Position numbers and translations under genes: made by a program
Shown here: positions 36,001-45,249 of the stretch, in pieces
How positions within the stretch are numbered: position 1 is the stretch's first letter
How the letters are laid out: every line of letters starts with the position of its first letter
The notes under the pieces: model-generated
Told to the model about the DNA's origin: nothing
What the model saw: only the letters and a program-made list of their open reading frames with translations
The model's database searches: none
From: Mesotoga sp. Brook.08.105.5.1
Lineage (GTDB): Bacteria; Thermotogota; Thermotogae; Petrotogales; Kosmotogaceae
Direction of reading: 5' to 3'
Assembly (NCBI RefSeq): GCF_002752635.1
Contig: NZ_AYTW01000006.1
Coordinates: 1-64,000 of the forward strand
Length of the DNA stretch: 64,000 nt

Positions 36001-37401
36001 GCCACGGGCATTTCTTCCGGAACCTGGCAGACCGGAGAACTAACAGAGGGAACAACCTACTTCTGGAGAGTAGTTTCAAGAGACACTAAAGGAGCCACTG
36101 CTGAGAGCTCTCTTTGGTGCTTCATAACCAGGGACAGCGTTCCTGCTGACGGTGTGGACAAAGTTGGCCCGGTCTACACAGGAGATGTGCTCTTGGTTAG
36201 TAACGAGAGTGAAAGTGGAACAAGCAGAGCATTCACTGGAACTCTTTCTGAAAGCTTCCTCCCGACCTCTTTTACCACTGCTGGCAATCTCGAACGAGAA
36301 GCATATATGGTCAATCCTGAGATTCCGCTTCCGTATGAGGCTTTTCCAGAGAATATCGCTTCTCCATCAGATACGTTTGAGTTGGCTGGTGTAGGCGATA
36401 CAAGATCATTCTGGGTCCTAAACTTTGCGACGAACAAGTATTATCAGCTTACGGCGACACTGCTGTACGTCGGGCAACACTCTGAGGTTTGGGTAGAGAG
36501 CACTGACGTTATTACGGAATCAAAAGCTGCAGAATTGGGAAGTGAATTTGACAGCGCAATTTACCCGCTGGTAGCCGAGTATTTCTACACACCTTCCGAT
36601 GTAGATGGAAACGGAAGGGTTCAGATTCTCTGCTTCGACATACAGGACAACTTCGCGACGACGGGAGCGTATGTGGGCGGCTATTTCTCTTCTGGAGACC
36701 TTTTCAACATCAGTAACTCAAATAGAGCTGAGATATTCTACATAGACACATATCCGACGATGCATTACCCGAAGGACAAACATGTGGATGTTTCAAAGGC
36801 ATACTCCACTCTTGCGCACGAATTCCAGCACATGGTGAATTTCAACAGAAATTACCTGGTAGAAGGCGGAGACCCAATGCCTTCCTGGATAAATGAAGGT
36901 CTTTCGATGGCAGCTGAGCATCTATATAGTGGTGTCCTTACGAGAAGGATCTCCTACTACAACTCCTCGACGAATATCCAGAACGGTCACTCGTTGGTTT
37001 ATTGGGGGGACAACAACGACACATTGTCGAACTACGCGTTGTCATATCTTTTCCTGCAGTACATACGAGCTCAGGTGGGAACTGAGAGTGTATACAAAGA
37101 TATCCTCCTGGATAAGAATAACGGTTCGGGGGCTATCACAAATGCTTTAGCCAAATATGGAATGGTTAAGACACTGGGAGAAATAATGACTGATTTCAGA
37201 CTGGCTCTTCACCTGAAGAATCCTACAGGTCCGTATGGCTTTATGGATGACTCGGACTTCGATGGTATAACTGAGAGACTTTATACAGGTTCGGCAAAAG
37301 AGCTAAGAGGAGGATCCGCGATCTTCAAGAGCATTTCCGACTCATATATAGAGCCAGGCGATCAGGGATCAACTATTCAGTATGCAGGAATAAGCGGGTA
37401 G
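33070..37401 (+). CDS. Giant surface zinc metalloprotease, M30 (hyicolysin)-like, on a repeat stalk
   Basis: A 1443-residue lipoprotein (lipobox IFSSC, Cys23). ATG at 33070 with GGAGGA upstream is preferred over 33016. About five alternating units of a PEGA-like module with the recurring phrase DTRYxFxxWxDxxxxNPR and an InlB-like module (GxGWxxxGxxxxxxAxxxxGYxFxHWxVNG) make a stalk to about residue 830. A cadherin-like domain and a fibronectin-like domain follow. The C-terminal domain (about 1035-1443) has HEFQH at 1250-1254 and Glu1276 in WINEGLS, the HExxH...E zinc site of M30-like peptidases. It ends at a hairpin shared with the convergent next gene. Confidence 0.85.
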   Translation: MIRYRNAILMSALLFIALIFSSCVPRIQWFTVEVVSEPDTISIALLKDIEQANYEASDVQKTPLVLNLRPQETVVVKVIDEEPLEETDVVHVFDSWADGSVANPRVITADSNKKFEIKTKKTVRVSITSNPKGLVQIEGSGFYPVDTVLTLVAPGEVSEYHFSHWKVNAIADYNHELTIKLDSPVMIEAVYEKEVLRALKVETEPKGLEVTIDGKEVGSPYVAEVEDGASRTIGFVTQEKDLNSLVGGPDTRYSFKSWTDQDRTNPRNVVMKSDLSLVVVTGTEYLVQASTVPEGIATLKDSNWFAKGSSISFEAPVVSGYEFSHWEVNGELIDGRSLALIVDSPKRVTAHYEQNGYVFSVNTEPSGLEVRINGVTKTSPASFSGTHGSSVTVEIPGPQMMDGSEFVPGFDTRYTFSKWSDSNTANPRVVLLEADMELFANLKTEYLVQTATYPEGIAEIHGTGWKVRGSSFSYESSDSIGYNFSHWEVNGERVDGRIIVLETNSPMMIVAVYKSKEESTLEVLSDPSELVFNLNSGTYSSPKSFVFEKGTSVQISFPALQEKDIDAELVGNDTRYIFSKWADGSTTNTKTFELGADTGLKAIYTTEFLVEVSSEFAQIDGSGWHKKGNVLSLTAPEVSGLRFTGWLVNGSTKEQNPVAVTIDSPKKVVAVYEKIEETNKTLRVSTTPEGLLIKLDDKQIVSPFELVAEEGSTHSFSVISPQEKDLSNLVTGTDVRYVFTSWNDGGTSVNRTVELDSDFSFTANMNKELKVETATQPSGLVEISGSGWYSEGTNISLKASSVAGYNFMYWIINGVNAGDSTSIEYVVAVPLSVKAVYNSIPVVSFENVSIAKGDTLRLTLSDYASDKDGDSLEYTLLSGPGSVSKGIYTVDSSVINAGNYDISIRVTDGRGGSVTGMFTLTVTEENSAPTAPNTPFPVSGSVDQELSLTLSWESVDPDGDQLVFDVYFGTSSDPAKVATGISSGTWQTGELTEGTTYFWRVVSRDTKGATAESSLWCFITRDSVPADGVDKVGPVYTGDVLLVSNESESGTSRAFTGTLSESFLPTSFTTAGNLEREAYMVNPEIPLPYEAFPENIASPSDTFELAGVGDTRSFWVLNFATNKYYQLTATLLYVGQHSEVWVESTDVITESKAAELGSEFDSAIYPLVAEYFYTPSDVDGNGRVQILCFDIQDNFATTGAYVGGYFSSGDLFNISNSNRAEIFYIDTYPTMHYPKDKHVDVSKAYSTLAHEFQHMVNFNRNYLVEGGDPMPSWINEGLSMAAEHLYSGVLTRRISYYNSSTNIQNGHSLVYWGDNNDTLSNYALSYLFLQYIRAQVGTESVYKDILLDKNNGSGAITNALAKYGMVKTLGEIMTDFRLALHLKNPTGPYGFMDDSDFDGITERLYTGSAKELRGGSAIFKSISDSYIEPGDQGSTIQYAGISG

Positions 37402-37426
37402 GTAGCTAATACAAGTTGAATAGAGC

Positions 37427-37449
37427 AAAGGCCCTCAACGAGGGCCTTT
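37427..37449. terminator. Hairpin between convergent surface genes
   Basis: AAAGGCCCTC-AAC-GAGGGCCTTT is a perfect 10-bp stem, symmetrical enough to serve both strands; U tracts are formed by the stem ends only. Confidence 0.65.
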
Positions 37450-37494
37450 GGCGACAGCTTTCGGAAGTGCTGGATATCGAGTTTACTTGTCTGT

Positions 37495-40400
37495 TTACTG
37501 CTTGACTTCAACATCCAAGTGGATTGCATAATATCTTGCAGGACTTACAGAAATCACAAGATCCGAACCTTTTATTGTCATTTTTCCCGGAGCTGGACTG
37601 CTAGAAGGCAGAGAACCCTCTGCATACCCCTGAATCTTAACGGGGTCAGAAACACTTTGCAACCGCATGTTCGGTCCCAAGACTATCGTCAGTTTGCCAT
37701 TCTTATAGGTAACAGAAGCTCCTTCAACTTTTTTCTGACCTGCATAGATATCTTGAGTAGAAGGCCCCTGCGTGTCGAAGTAATACCACCACGTTGCCCC
37801 AGCTCCTGGATGATAGTCTCCACCCCAGGCGGTCTCTTCCTTCCAGACTTGGGGATCTGTGGGAGTAAGCTTTATCTCGACAACCGCATCGTCCCAGAGT
37901 TCATCAGTCCCGGTTACAAGAGTTGCCGTGTTCTCAAGTGTGAACTCCTGCACTTCGCAAGGCAATACTGCTTCCAGTATCAGGTTCTGCTTGTTTGAAC
38001 TCAATGCACTTATGAGAATCACATCACCACAGCCTGGAAGGAAATCTTCGTCTGCAGTATCAATAATGGTTTCAACGAGCGACTTGTCCCCATCCGGGAC
38101 ATCTGGGTTGAACATAGTTCTCCACGAGCTCCAGTTAATAGAACCTTCCATTATCGTCCATATGGCAATTTGAATGTGCCTGTAATCAACACCCGGATAA
38201 TCACCGTCTCTGAATCTGTTTAGAATATAGTTGATCCTGGCCATCTGTGTACTTGGTGCGCCACCCTCGTAAACGTCCACTATTGTGTATGGACCTTCAA
38301 TACCAGGAACATTTACCTCTGTGCACCAACCGGGGTATGTTCCTTCCATGTAACCCGAAACTGTTGCACTTATGTAGGAATCTACGCCCATTACGTAAGT
38401 AATTCCACCTGAACCGTCGAATGAGAATTTTCTCAACGTGATCGAGAATTGTATAACTGCAGAATCTGTCAGCTCCATCGGGAAAGGCAATGGGTCGGGG
38501 TCGGTACCGACTATCTGGAAGCCTTCAGGAATATACGTGAACTCATCGTCCAGAGTCGCAGTTGCATTTGTTGAGGTACTGTTAGTGATCTGGAGCATCG
38601 AACTGTAGGAATCATCTGCTGTGTTTGCTGGTGCATCAGCCGAAGCTACTACAACTATTCTGTGTTCAGCGGAAGCATCTACTGGTGTGAAGAGTGAAGG
38701 TCCGAAGCCGTGAACAGTGGACAATCCGGATGCCAAATTGCCGAGAGAGACTTGTGGAAGCGTCTCAATGGTGATCCAATTGGTGCCATCGTAGTATTGG
38801 AGTTCTATGAGCAGTTTCACATTCTGAGCTTCACTCAGGCCGCTATTAGTAACCGTTACGGCCCCTTGATAAGAGTGCTCACTAACATCTGATTCAAGTG
38901 TCCTCGTTGCCGTTATTGTGTAGTCGATTTCCTTTTCGAATTCATCCACGTCGTAGGTTATAGAAGTTGGATTAACTTCCTTGTCTATCTCCCATGAATA
39001 TAGCTTGCTTCTATTCCAGAAGAATTCAGCTTCAACTTCAGCTTCTAGTGTGACTGTATCTGGTACGATTATAGTCACAGTCTCGTCGTCAGTATCATAT
39101 TTTGTATTTGTATCTTTACCAAAGATATCGGCTGTGTTGTGTAGAGGGTATTGACCTGGAGCACCGCCCATGTTGGCTACTGAGACAGAGTAGGACTGAG
39201 TCCAGCTAGCAGTCGTCACTTGCCAATCTCTTTTAATATTTCCAGAAAGAGTGAGTCCTGCAACCGAGAATGGATCAAAAGTATCCTCTACATATGCGTT
39301 CTCGTCTATCTCGGTTACATCAGGAGATGGTACTGTCTGAGTTGTTTCAAGAGTATCGGAGGCGCCGTCTATTGCATTTACTACAACCTTGAAAGGAGCA
39401 GCGTAGGCTCCGGGATTGAACCCCTTAAAGGAATATGGAATAGTCTGTTCGTTCCCAGGTGCGAGAGAAATAATTATCGTATTATAACTCTTGATTGTAC
39501 TTCCGTTGAAATCTTTAAGAACTATCGATACAGCTATATTGCTGAGTGTAGTATTGCCTGTATTGGAAACAGTAGCTACACCGGTAAGGGTTGCTATGTT
39601 TGTCTCCTCAACAGACCTGGTAGCCACCAGGGTGTAATTGAAGGTACCGGAATCACCCGTACCTAGAGTGAGACTCTGAGGGGTAACACTCTTGTCTATT
39701 ATCCAGCTGTACTCCTTAGTCTGATCCCACTTCATGTCATGTTCGTTTTCTATGTCTAGATCGTTGTCTGGAGGAACAATAATGAAGACTCTTTCTTCAT
39801 CACTATCGAGTATTTCTTCAGAATCCTCACCGTATATATCTACCGTGTTATCAAGAGGGTATTCATCAGGTGCGGCCCCCGTGTTGGTAGCTCTCACGCT
39901 GTAGCTTACACTCCAGCTGTTAGTGAGAGAATTCCAGTTTGCACTTTCTGTTATGTTGAACCAATCACGATAGATGTTTCCTTCGATCTCAATTCCAGAC
40001 ACACTGAATGAAAGGAAGGTATCCTTTACAAATGCGTCTTCATCATACTCTGTAACATTTGGAAGCGGCAGGGGCTGATCCGTCTCAAGATCATCTGAAG
40101 CTCCGTCATTTGCCTTCGCAAATACCTTAAACGGTGCCTTGTACGAGGTAGGATCAAATGTGAAGGAGTAAGGGAATCCCTTTTCTGCTCCAGTTGCCAG
40201 AGTAGCTATTGTGTCGGTGAAAGTACCTATCTCCACACCGTCTGCATCTTTAAGAACTATTTCGACATTTATGTTTGTAAGAGCTACATTACCCGTGTTA
40301 GTAACAGTGGCAAGGCCTGTTAGAGTTGCGATATTCGTCTCTTCCAGGGTCCTGGTTGCCAGAATGGTATAAGCGAAGGTGCCGTCTTCTCCTTCATTCA

Positions 40401-42597
40401 GTTCTATACTTTCAGGTACTGCGCTCTTTTCAATTTCCCAGCTGTACTCCTTAGTCTGATCCCATTCCATGTCATGTTCGTTCGCTATTGCCAGGTCGTT
40501 GTTTTCCGGAACCAGTATCGTGACAGTTGCATCGTCGCTTCTTTCTTGCTTTGTATCATCTTCAACGAGAGTCACGGTATTTGGAAGCTTGTACTCTCCC
40601 TCTTCTTTTTCCAAGTTCATTATATTAAATGTATAGGTAGTTGCCGCCGGTGTCTCTGAAAGAAGCCAGGGCCATGCATAATCTGAATCGGGAGTAACTT
40701 CAAATCCTACCGGCCCCATATAAGCATCATTCACAGTGGCTGTCTTGTCGAACTCTAAAAGGGTTGTAGGCGAAATCGGACCGGCAAGAGCTCCCGTATT
40801 GGTCTTTGATACAGCGCCGGAAACGACTTCTGCCTTGACGCTATAGTAGTATCCTTCAACAAACGAGTAATTGGAGAAATCGAAGTTTCTGGTTACCACA
40901 TCTCCTGGATTCAGTCCAGATAGTGTCTCGGTGACTGTTGCCTGGACAGGATTGAACGTTCCTCCATCACTTGACTCCAGAAGGCTTATCGTCAAATCGA
41001 CATCTGCTGGAATCGTTGAAACAGAAGAGTTACCTACTTCGACTTGCCCTTTGTAAGAAAAAGTATTAGTAGAGTTCTCGGTCAGCGTTCTTGTAGCATT
41101 AATTGAATATGTGACATTTTTATCTTCCTCTATATCCAGATAAACTGTCTCAGGAGCTACAGATTTTTCAATTTCCCAATCGTATTCGATTTCTTTTGCC
41201 CAGGAGAATGTTCCCGTAACGGTTGCTTCAAGAGTAAGAATATCTTCCTGGGGTTGGGGTGTGGAAACCATGACTCTTGCAAAGGCTTCTCTCTTGGTTA
41301 AGGTGTCATTTTCAGTCAAGGTCGCATCGTTTGTAAGAGTATAACTTCCAAGAGGAGCATCAACATTTGTTATGACAATTGAGTACTTTTTTGATCCACC
41401 ATTTACGTCTGTCAGTACCCAAGGTGAAACGCTCCAAGGCCATGTGCCTGTATTATCGACCGAGAATCCGAGATTCTCGAATTCAACAAGATTTCTCGGC
41501 ATGTCAATTACTGAAGCACTTTCATCAACGAATGTCTGTGATGAAGGCGAAATCGGAATCAGATGATCCTCAAAGTCATCCACGATCTCTGGCCAATTAT
41601 CAGTTGCTTCTGCCAGAATTCTGATCTCTGAATAATTACCTGGATTGAAAACGAAAGTGAAGGGCTTTCCAATTCCAACCAAGTCGCTTGCAGCTACAGC
41701 CGTATTTGAACTCGTTTCTATAAGGGTCTTAGAATCCATCTCAACCCAGTTGCCGCCATTCTTCCCCAAAAGAAATACTTTCAGCCCAAGCTGATCTGCT
41801 TGAAGAGAACCTTCGTTGGTAACGGTAGCGATCCCTGTTAAGCTGTATGTGTCAGTTACCGCAGGGGTGAGTCTGGTCGCGGTCAATGTGTATTCAACGC
41901 TCGCAGAATCTCCTTGCTTGAGATTGCTGATTACTTCCGGACTTGCCTCCTTAGTTATCTCCCAATCGTAATCAGTCACTCTTGAAAGATCAACTTCGCC
42001 TTCAACATCCACTTTTATTAAAGGTCTGACTTCAATATTTGGATCAGTTCTAACAGGCACAAAGTACACACAAGGTCCGAAAGAATAACCCTCGATAGTT
42101 TTGCTGCCAGAAGATCTCTCAAAATAGCCTACTATTGCAAAATATATACCTCTTACATCTTCCGAAAGAATCCCGAGAGGTATAACTATCTCTTCTGTTT
42201 GAGAGAGTGCCGGATCGAATTGAAAGATGTTCGGCAGTCCATCGGGATCAATGAAACCGTTTTTTGAGGGGAAAGATTGATTGTTCAGAGCCGTCGCCGC
42301 TCTTGTTTCCTTTATTCTCCAGCTATCGAACATTTCGTACTTTAAGTAGAGCGATGCGCCGGAATCTACATCGTTCTCAACACGGTAAATAAGCTTACCT
42401 ATAACTGTAAATTTGTTAATATGCACAGAACTCTCATAAAATCCCTCATCGTTCTGCATGGAGTAATTAATCTCAAGTCCTGTATTGAAGTTACCAAGAT
42501 CAATGGAATCGTATTCACTATCTATTGGTCTTACGCAACTACTAAAAAAAACTAAAAGTAGTGAAATCATTCCAGTGAAAATCAAAAACTTTCTCAT
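37495..42597 (-). CDS. 1700-residue repeat lipoprotein with thioester (TQXA)-like domain
   Basis: Lipobox FFSSC (Cys21). Five long repeats of about 245 residues begin near 205, 467, 712, 957 and 1197, each opening with a phrase like EYSWEIEKSxxPxS and then ATRTLEE...NIATLTGLATVTNTGN, ending DNTVDIYGEDxxE. Near the C-terminus, Cys1425 (GWCTEVN) and Gln1476 (HIQIAIW), with ARINYILN and YPG between, match the thioester-domain pattern of Gram-positive surface adhesins. A last domain starts EETAWGGDYHPG. ATG follows GGAGGTG. Likely a long surface fibre or adhesin; not homologous to any enzyme I recognise. Confidence 0.8.
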   Translation of the reverse strand: MRKFLIFTGMISLLLVFFSSCVRPIDSEYDSIDLGNFNTGLEINYSMQNDEGFYESSVHINKFTVIGKLIYRVENDVDSGASLYLKYEMFDSWRIKETRAATALNNQSFPSKNGFIDPDGLPNIFQFDPALSQTEEIVIPLGILSEDVRGIYFAIVGYFERSSGSKTIEGYSFGPCVYFVPVRTDPNIEVRPLIKVDVEGEVDLSRVTDYDWEITKEASPEVISNLKQGDSASVEYTLTATRLTPAVTDTYSLTGIATVTNEGSLQADQLGLKVFLLGKNGGNWVEMDSKTLIETSSNTAVAASDLVGIGKPFTFVFNPGNYSEIRILAEATDNWPEIVDDFEDHLIPISPSSQTFVDESASVIDMPRNLVEFENLGFSVDNTGTWPWSVSPWVLTDVNGGSKKYSIVITNVDAPLGSYTLTNDATLTENDTLTKREAFARVMVSTPQPQEDILTLEATVTGTFSWAKEIEYDWEIEKSVAPETVYLDIEEDKNVTYSINATRTLTENSTNTFSYKGQVEVGNSSVSTIPADVDLTISLLESSDGGTFNPVQATVTETLSGLNPGDVVTRNFDFSNYSFVEGYYYSVKAEVVSGAVSKTNTGALAGPISPTTLLEFDKTATVNDAYMGPVGFEVTPDSDYAWPWLLSETPAATTYTFNIMNLEKEEGEYKLPNTVTLVEDDTKQERSDDATVTILVPENNDLAIANEHDMEWDQTKEYSWEIEKSAVPESIELNEGEDGTFAYTILATRTLEETNIATLTGLATVTNTGNVALTNINVEIVLKDADGVEIGTFTDTIATLATGAEKGFPYSFTFDPTSYKAPFKVFAKANDGASDDLETDQPLPLPNVTEYDEDAFVKDTFLSFSVSGIEIEGNIYRDWFNITESANWNSLTNSWSVSYSVRATNTGAAPDEYPLDNTVDIYGEDSEEILDSDEERVFIIVPPDNDLDIENEHDMKWDQTKEYSWIIDKSVTPQSLTLGTGDSGTFNYTLVATRSVEETNIATLTGVATVSNTGNTTLSNIAVSIVLKDFNGSTIKSYNTIIISLAPGNEQTIPYSFKGFNPGAYAAPFKVVVNAIDGASDTLETTQTVPSPDVTEIDENAYVEDTFDPFSVAGLTLSGNIKRDWQVTTASWTQSYSVSVANMGGAPGQYPLHNTADIFGKDTNTKYDTDDETVTIIVPDTVTLEAEVEAEFFWNRSKLYSWEIDKEVNPTSITYDVDEFEKEIDYTITATRTLESDVSEHSYQGAVTVTNSGLSEAQNVKLLIELQYYDGTNWITIETLPQVSLGNLASGLSTVHGFGPSLFTPVDASAEHRIVVVASADAPANTADDSYSSMLQITNSTSTNATATLDDEFTYIPEGFQIVGTDPDPLPFPMELTDSAVIQFSITLRKFSFDGSGGITYVMGVDSYISATVSGYMEGTYPGWCTEVNVPGIEGPYTIVDVYEGGAPSTQMARINYILNRFRDGDYPGVDYRHIQIAIWTIMEGSINWSSWRTMFNPDVPDGDKSLVETIIDTADEDFLPGCGDVILISALSSNKQNLILEAVLPCEVQEFTLENTATLVTGTDELWDDAVVEIKLTPTDPQVWKEETAWGGDYHPGAGATWWYYFDTQGPSTQDIYAGQKKVEGASVTYKNGKLTIVLGPNMRLQSVSDPVKIQGYAEGSLPSSSPAPGKMTIKGSDLVISVSPARYYAIHLDVEVKQ

Positions 42598-43179
42598 CTA
42601 GTACACCTCCCTAATGTATAAGGAAACTCCACCCCAAAAATTGAAAAGAAAACAGTCGATCTAACTTATTCCTTATTTGCTTATATTCTATAGTAAGTAG
42701 CCGGAGAAATCATACGTACGCTAGACAACGCACAGTAACGTTTGAGTAACTAATACCAGAGTAACTAATAACAACCGAGTGAGATGGAAAGAAATTGAGA
42801 AGGATAGACGAAATTGTATAAGCTTAACTGAAAGCGCGACAGGGAGAACCGCATATTAACAGATTCAGGATTTGTCTGTCAAAGAACGGCAGTCAAATAG
42901 GCAGTTGGTCAAACATATTCTAGATGTGAAATAAACGAACGAAAGATTATATCGCGCAACATTTTAAAGATTACTCGACCACATTATTCTTACTGGGTAA
43001 GGGATCTATGAATTTGGAGATACTCAAGTTATTAGCTATTCTAATCAAAACGGCATCCCATTTCAATACATGTTTGCCAGTTTATCGGGTATCCTCAGCG
43101 TGTACATTCACTATGAGAGTCTTAGAATTATCGATCAATTCTGACGGTGAAAGAATTGCAGTGCAGGCAGCATTAGAAC
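42598..43179. other. Intergenic region, no gene seen
   Basis: About 580 bases of AT-rich DNA upstream of the 1700-residue gene and downstream of the M6 protease. The only notable site is the ribosome site of the former (GGAGGTG at about 42604-42610, minus strand). No RNA or repeat recognised. Confidence 0.5.
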
Positions 43180-45249
43180 TTACTGCTTCGAGTAGATTCC
43201 AAAGAGCGCAAGATCGGTCAAATTGGCGCCAACTGCGTCATCATTGTCTAAATCACACAGAGAGGCAATGGTGTCCCAATTTCCGTCACCAATTCTTTTG
43301 AAGTAATTCTTCTTGAATAGCTGGAAGTCGGCTTCATCTATGTAGCCATCATTGTTGATGTCAGCGGGATTGATTCTTCTTTCGACGACACAGTCGAGAC
43401 TGGGTTCATCCTGATATGAACCGGAGAGTCTGACGGACTTCAAAACGGAACTGCTCGGTTTGCCCGTCAGATGAAGAGTAACGATAGCGCCGGGTATAGC
43501 CGAATCAAGACCGGCGAAGTTCAGAGAAAGCTCGATATGGGTGCTTTCATCAGAAGTGATTATCTTCCTCTGCTTTTCGTCCCACCTCTCGTTTACTGAA
43601 ATCTCTACAATGTCTGCTGCAGCGAGTTCGAGAGAAACCGTAATCGACGATATGGGAAGTGCGGTTTCGAGCATCTTGAGGGCAACAGTTCCTGTACCGT
43701 TCTTCATCAAAAGCGGGCATAGAACGCCTATCTTAGTTTGGCCATTTCCAAGAGTGAAATGAACCTGGTTCTCTTCATAAGTTATTAAAGACATGAAGAG
43801 CCCGCTATCTGTCTCGTCGTACCAGTTAGAATTTGGGCTGGTGTTCGAGTTCAAGGAGGTATTGTTTGTCGAACCGGGGAAAGGATCTCCATCATCGCCT
43901 CTGTTTTCCCGAGACGAGGAATCCATAAGCTCATCCCTCCCGTCGGCCTGGAGCAAATAAACTTGCTTGCGAGTACCGCTATTCCCGTAAACGGAATCGT
44001 CGATATGATAAACAAGGAGACCTTCTCCCGGGAGAGCGTAGTCGAATCCGGATTTTACTCTATTTTCGAGAAGAAAATACTCATCTGGTCTGCTGCTGTT
44101 CGAGAACTTGAAAAGTCTGCCGCCGACTTTTACATCTTCAAGGAAGAAATCGCCACAGAACCCCGAGATCTCAAGAGGTACAGACCAGCCTAGTTTCGCT
44201 TTGGACCACGCGGAGAAATGCGCAGGCAAATCTCCCGGTCTTTCAACGTAGTTCCAACAACCGTAAGCCATAATTCCCCAGTATCCTATGCCCCATGTCG
44301 CTCCCGAATAGTCGTAAAGGTCTGGGAGGCCGAATAGGTGACCTGTTTCATGTGCCATTACACCAATCGTCGCAATCCCTCTCACCGGAGCTCCGCCTAT
44401 TTCCGTTGGCCAGTCAACCCTCTCAGGCTGAATTGTGAAGAGGTCTGCGGTTACTCCGTCATTCGTCGCGTAATCGAACAATCTCGACTGAAAAGACCAA
44501 ATATCCAGCTGATCTCCAGAGAGTTCTCTCCCCATCCCTTCATGAATAACTATTATCATATCGACAACCCCATTATCATTATTATCATAAAGTGAGAAGT
44601 CTATATCCTTGTCGGCCTTTGAAATAGCTTCCCTAACGAGTTCGAATTCATCTTGCGCATAAAAAGCCTTAGATTTGTCAGCGGTATACCAGCCATACAC
44701 TTCTCCGTACAAATTAAGCGAACCATTAGACACTTCGCTATAATAGTCTCTCACAGAACCCAAGGGAGCGAGTTCAGGATAAGAAGAGAAGATTATCTCT
44801 TCAAAGTCCTCTGGCAAATACTGATGGGGGTAATCGGGGTAATCAATGAGAATTACTGGTACCCTGATCGTTCCTTCTTTGTTAACCGGTTCTTCGCGGA
44901 TTTCGAAAGCCGTTTGAGTAGTGAAGTTCAACGATTCGAAAAGCTGCCAAGGTTCAAATGAGGGAATGCCGACAGGCTGATCGATCCCTTTAAGGCGATC
45001 TGATCTGCGTATCTCTCCCTCGACAACTACTCCATAATGCCAGAAACGGCTTGAAGGATCTTGCTTGAGCGGCCTTCCATGAAGATCTAGGATGAAGTTA
45101 TGGTACTCGTCACCAAATTGTCTGAATTCGATCCGCGTACCGTCCGGCTGATAAGCAGCTATGACTCCGTCAAAACTGGGTGCTCCAGTAAGAACAGCTG
45201 AAAAAAGAACGACTGCAATGATGCAGATAAGAAAAGATCTGCCGATCAT
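43180..45249 (-). CDS. Secreted M6-family zinc metalloprotease with C-terminal dockerin-like domain
   Basis: A 689-residue protein with a Sec signal (SFLICIIAVVLFSAVLTGA) and no lipobox. The M6 (immune inhibitor A-like) catalytic domain spans about 100-400, with H300ETGH304LFGLPD310, the HExxHxxGxxD zinc motif, and the following WGIMAYGCWNY Met-turn region. A beta domain follows. Residues 630-679 hold two calcium-loop segments: DINNDGYIDEAD (630-641), perfect, and DLDNDDAVGANLTD (666-679), slightly irregular, forming a dockerin-like tail. Its start overlaps the stop of the upstream cohesin-like lipoprotein by ATGA. Confidence 0.88.
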   Translation of the reverse strand: MIGRSFLICIIAVVLFSAVLTGAPSFDGVIAAYQPDGTRIEFRQFGDEYHNFILDLHGRPLKQDPSSRFWHYGVVVEGEIRRSDRLKGIDQPVGIPSFEPWQLFESLNFTTQTAFEIREEPVNKEGTIRVPVILIDYPDYPHQYLPEDFEEIIFSSYPELAPLGSVRDYYSEVSNGSLNLYGEVYGWYTADKSKAFYAQDEFELVREAISKADKDIDFSLYDNNDNGVVDMIIVIHEGMGRELSGDQLDIWSFQSRLFDYATNDGVTADLFTIQPERVDWPTEIGGAPVRGIATIGVMAHETGHLFGLPDLYDYSGATWGIGYWGIMAYGCWNYVERPGDLPAHFSAWSKAKLGWSVPLEISGFCGDFFLEDVKVGGRLFKFSNSSRPDEYFLLENRVKSGFDYALPGEGLLVYHIDDSVYGNSGTRKQVYLLQADGRDELMDSSSRENRGDDGDPFPGSTNNTSLNSNTSPNSNWYDETDSGLFMSLITYEENQVHFTLGNGQTKIGVLCPLLMKNGTGTVALKMLETALPISSITVSLELAAADIVEISVNERWDEKQRKIITSDESTHIELSLNFAGLDSAIPGAIVTLHLTGKPSSSVLKSVRLSGSYQDEPSLDCVVERRINPADINNDGYIDEADFQLFKKNYFKRIGDGNWDTIASLCDLDNDDAVGANLTDLALFGIYSKQ

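Noticed and set aside
43008-43301. 97-codon plus-strand frame overlapping the M6 protease end
   Set aside because: Runs into the protease gene in antisense, no ribosome site, no recognisable content.
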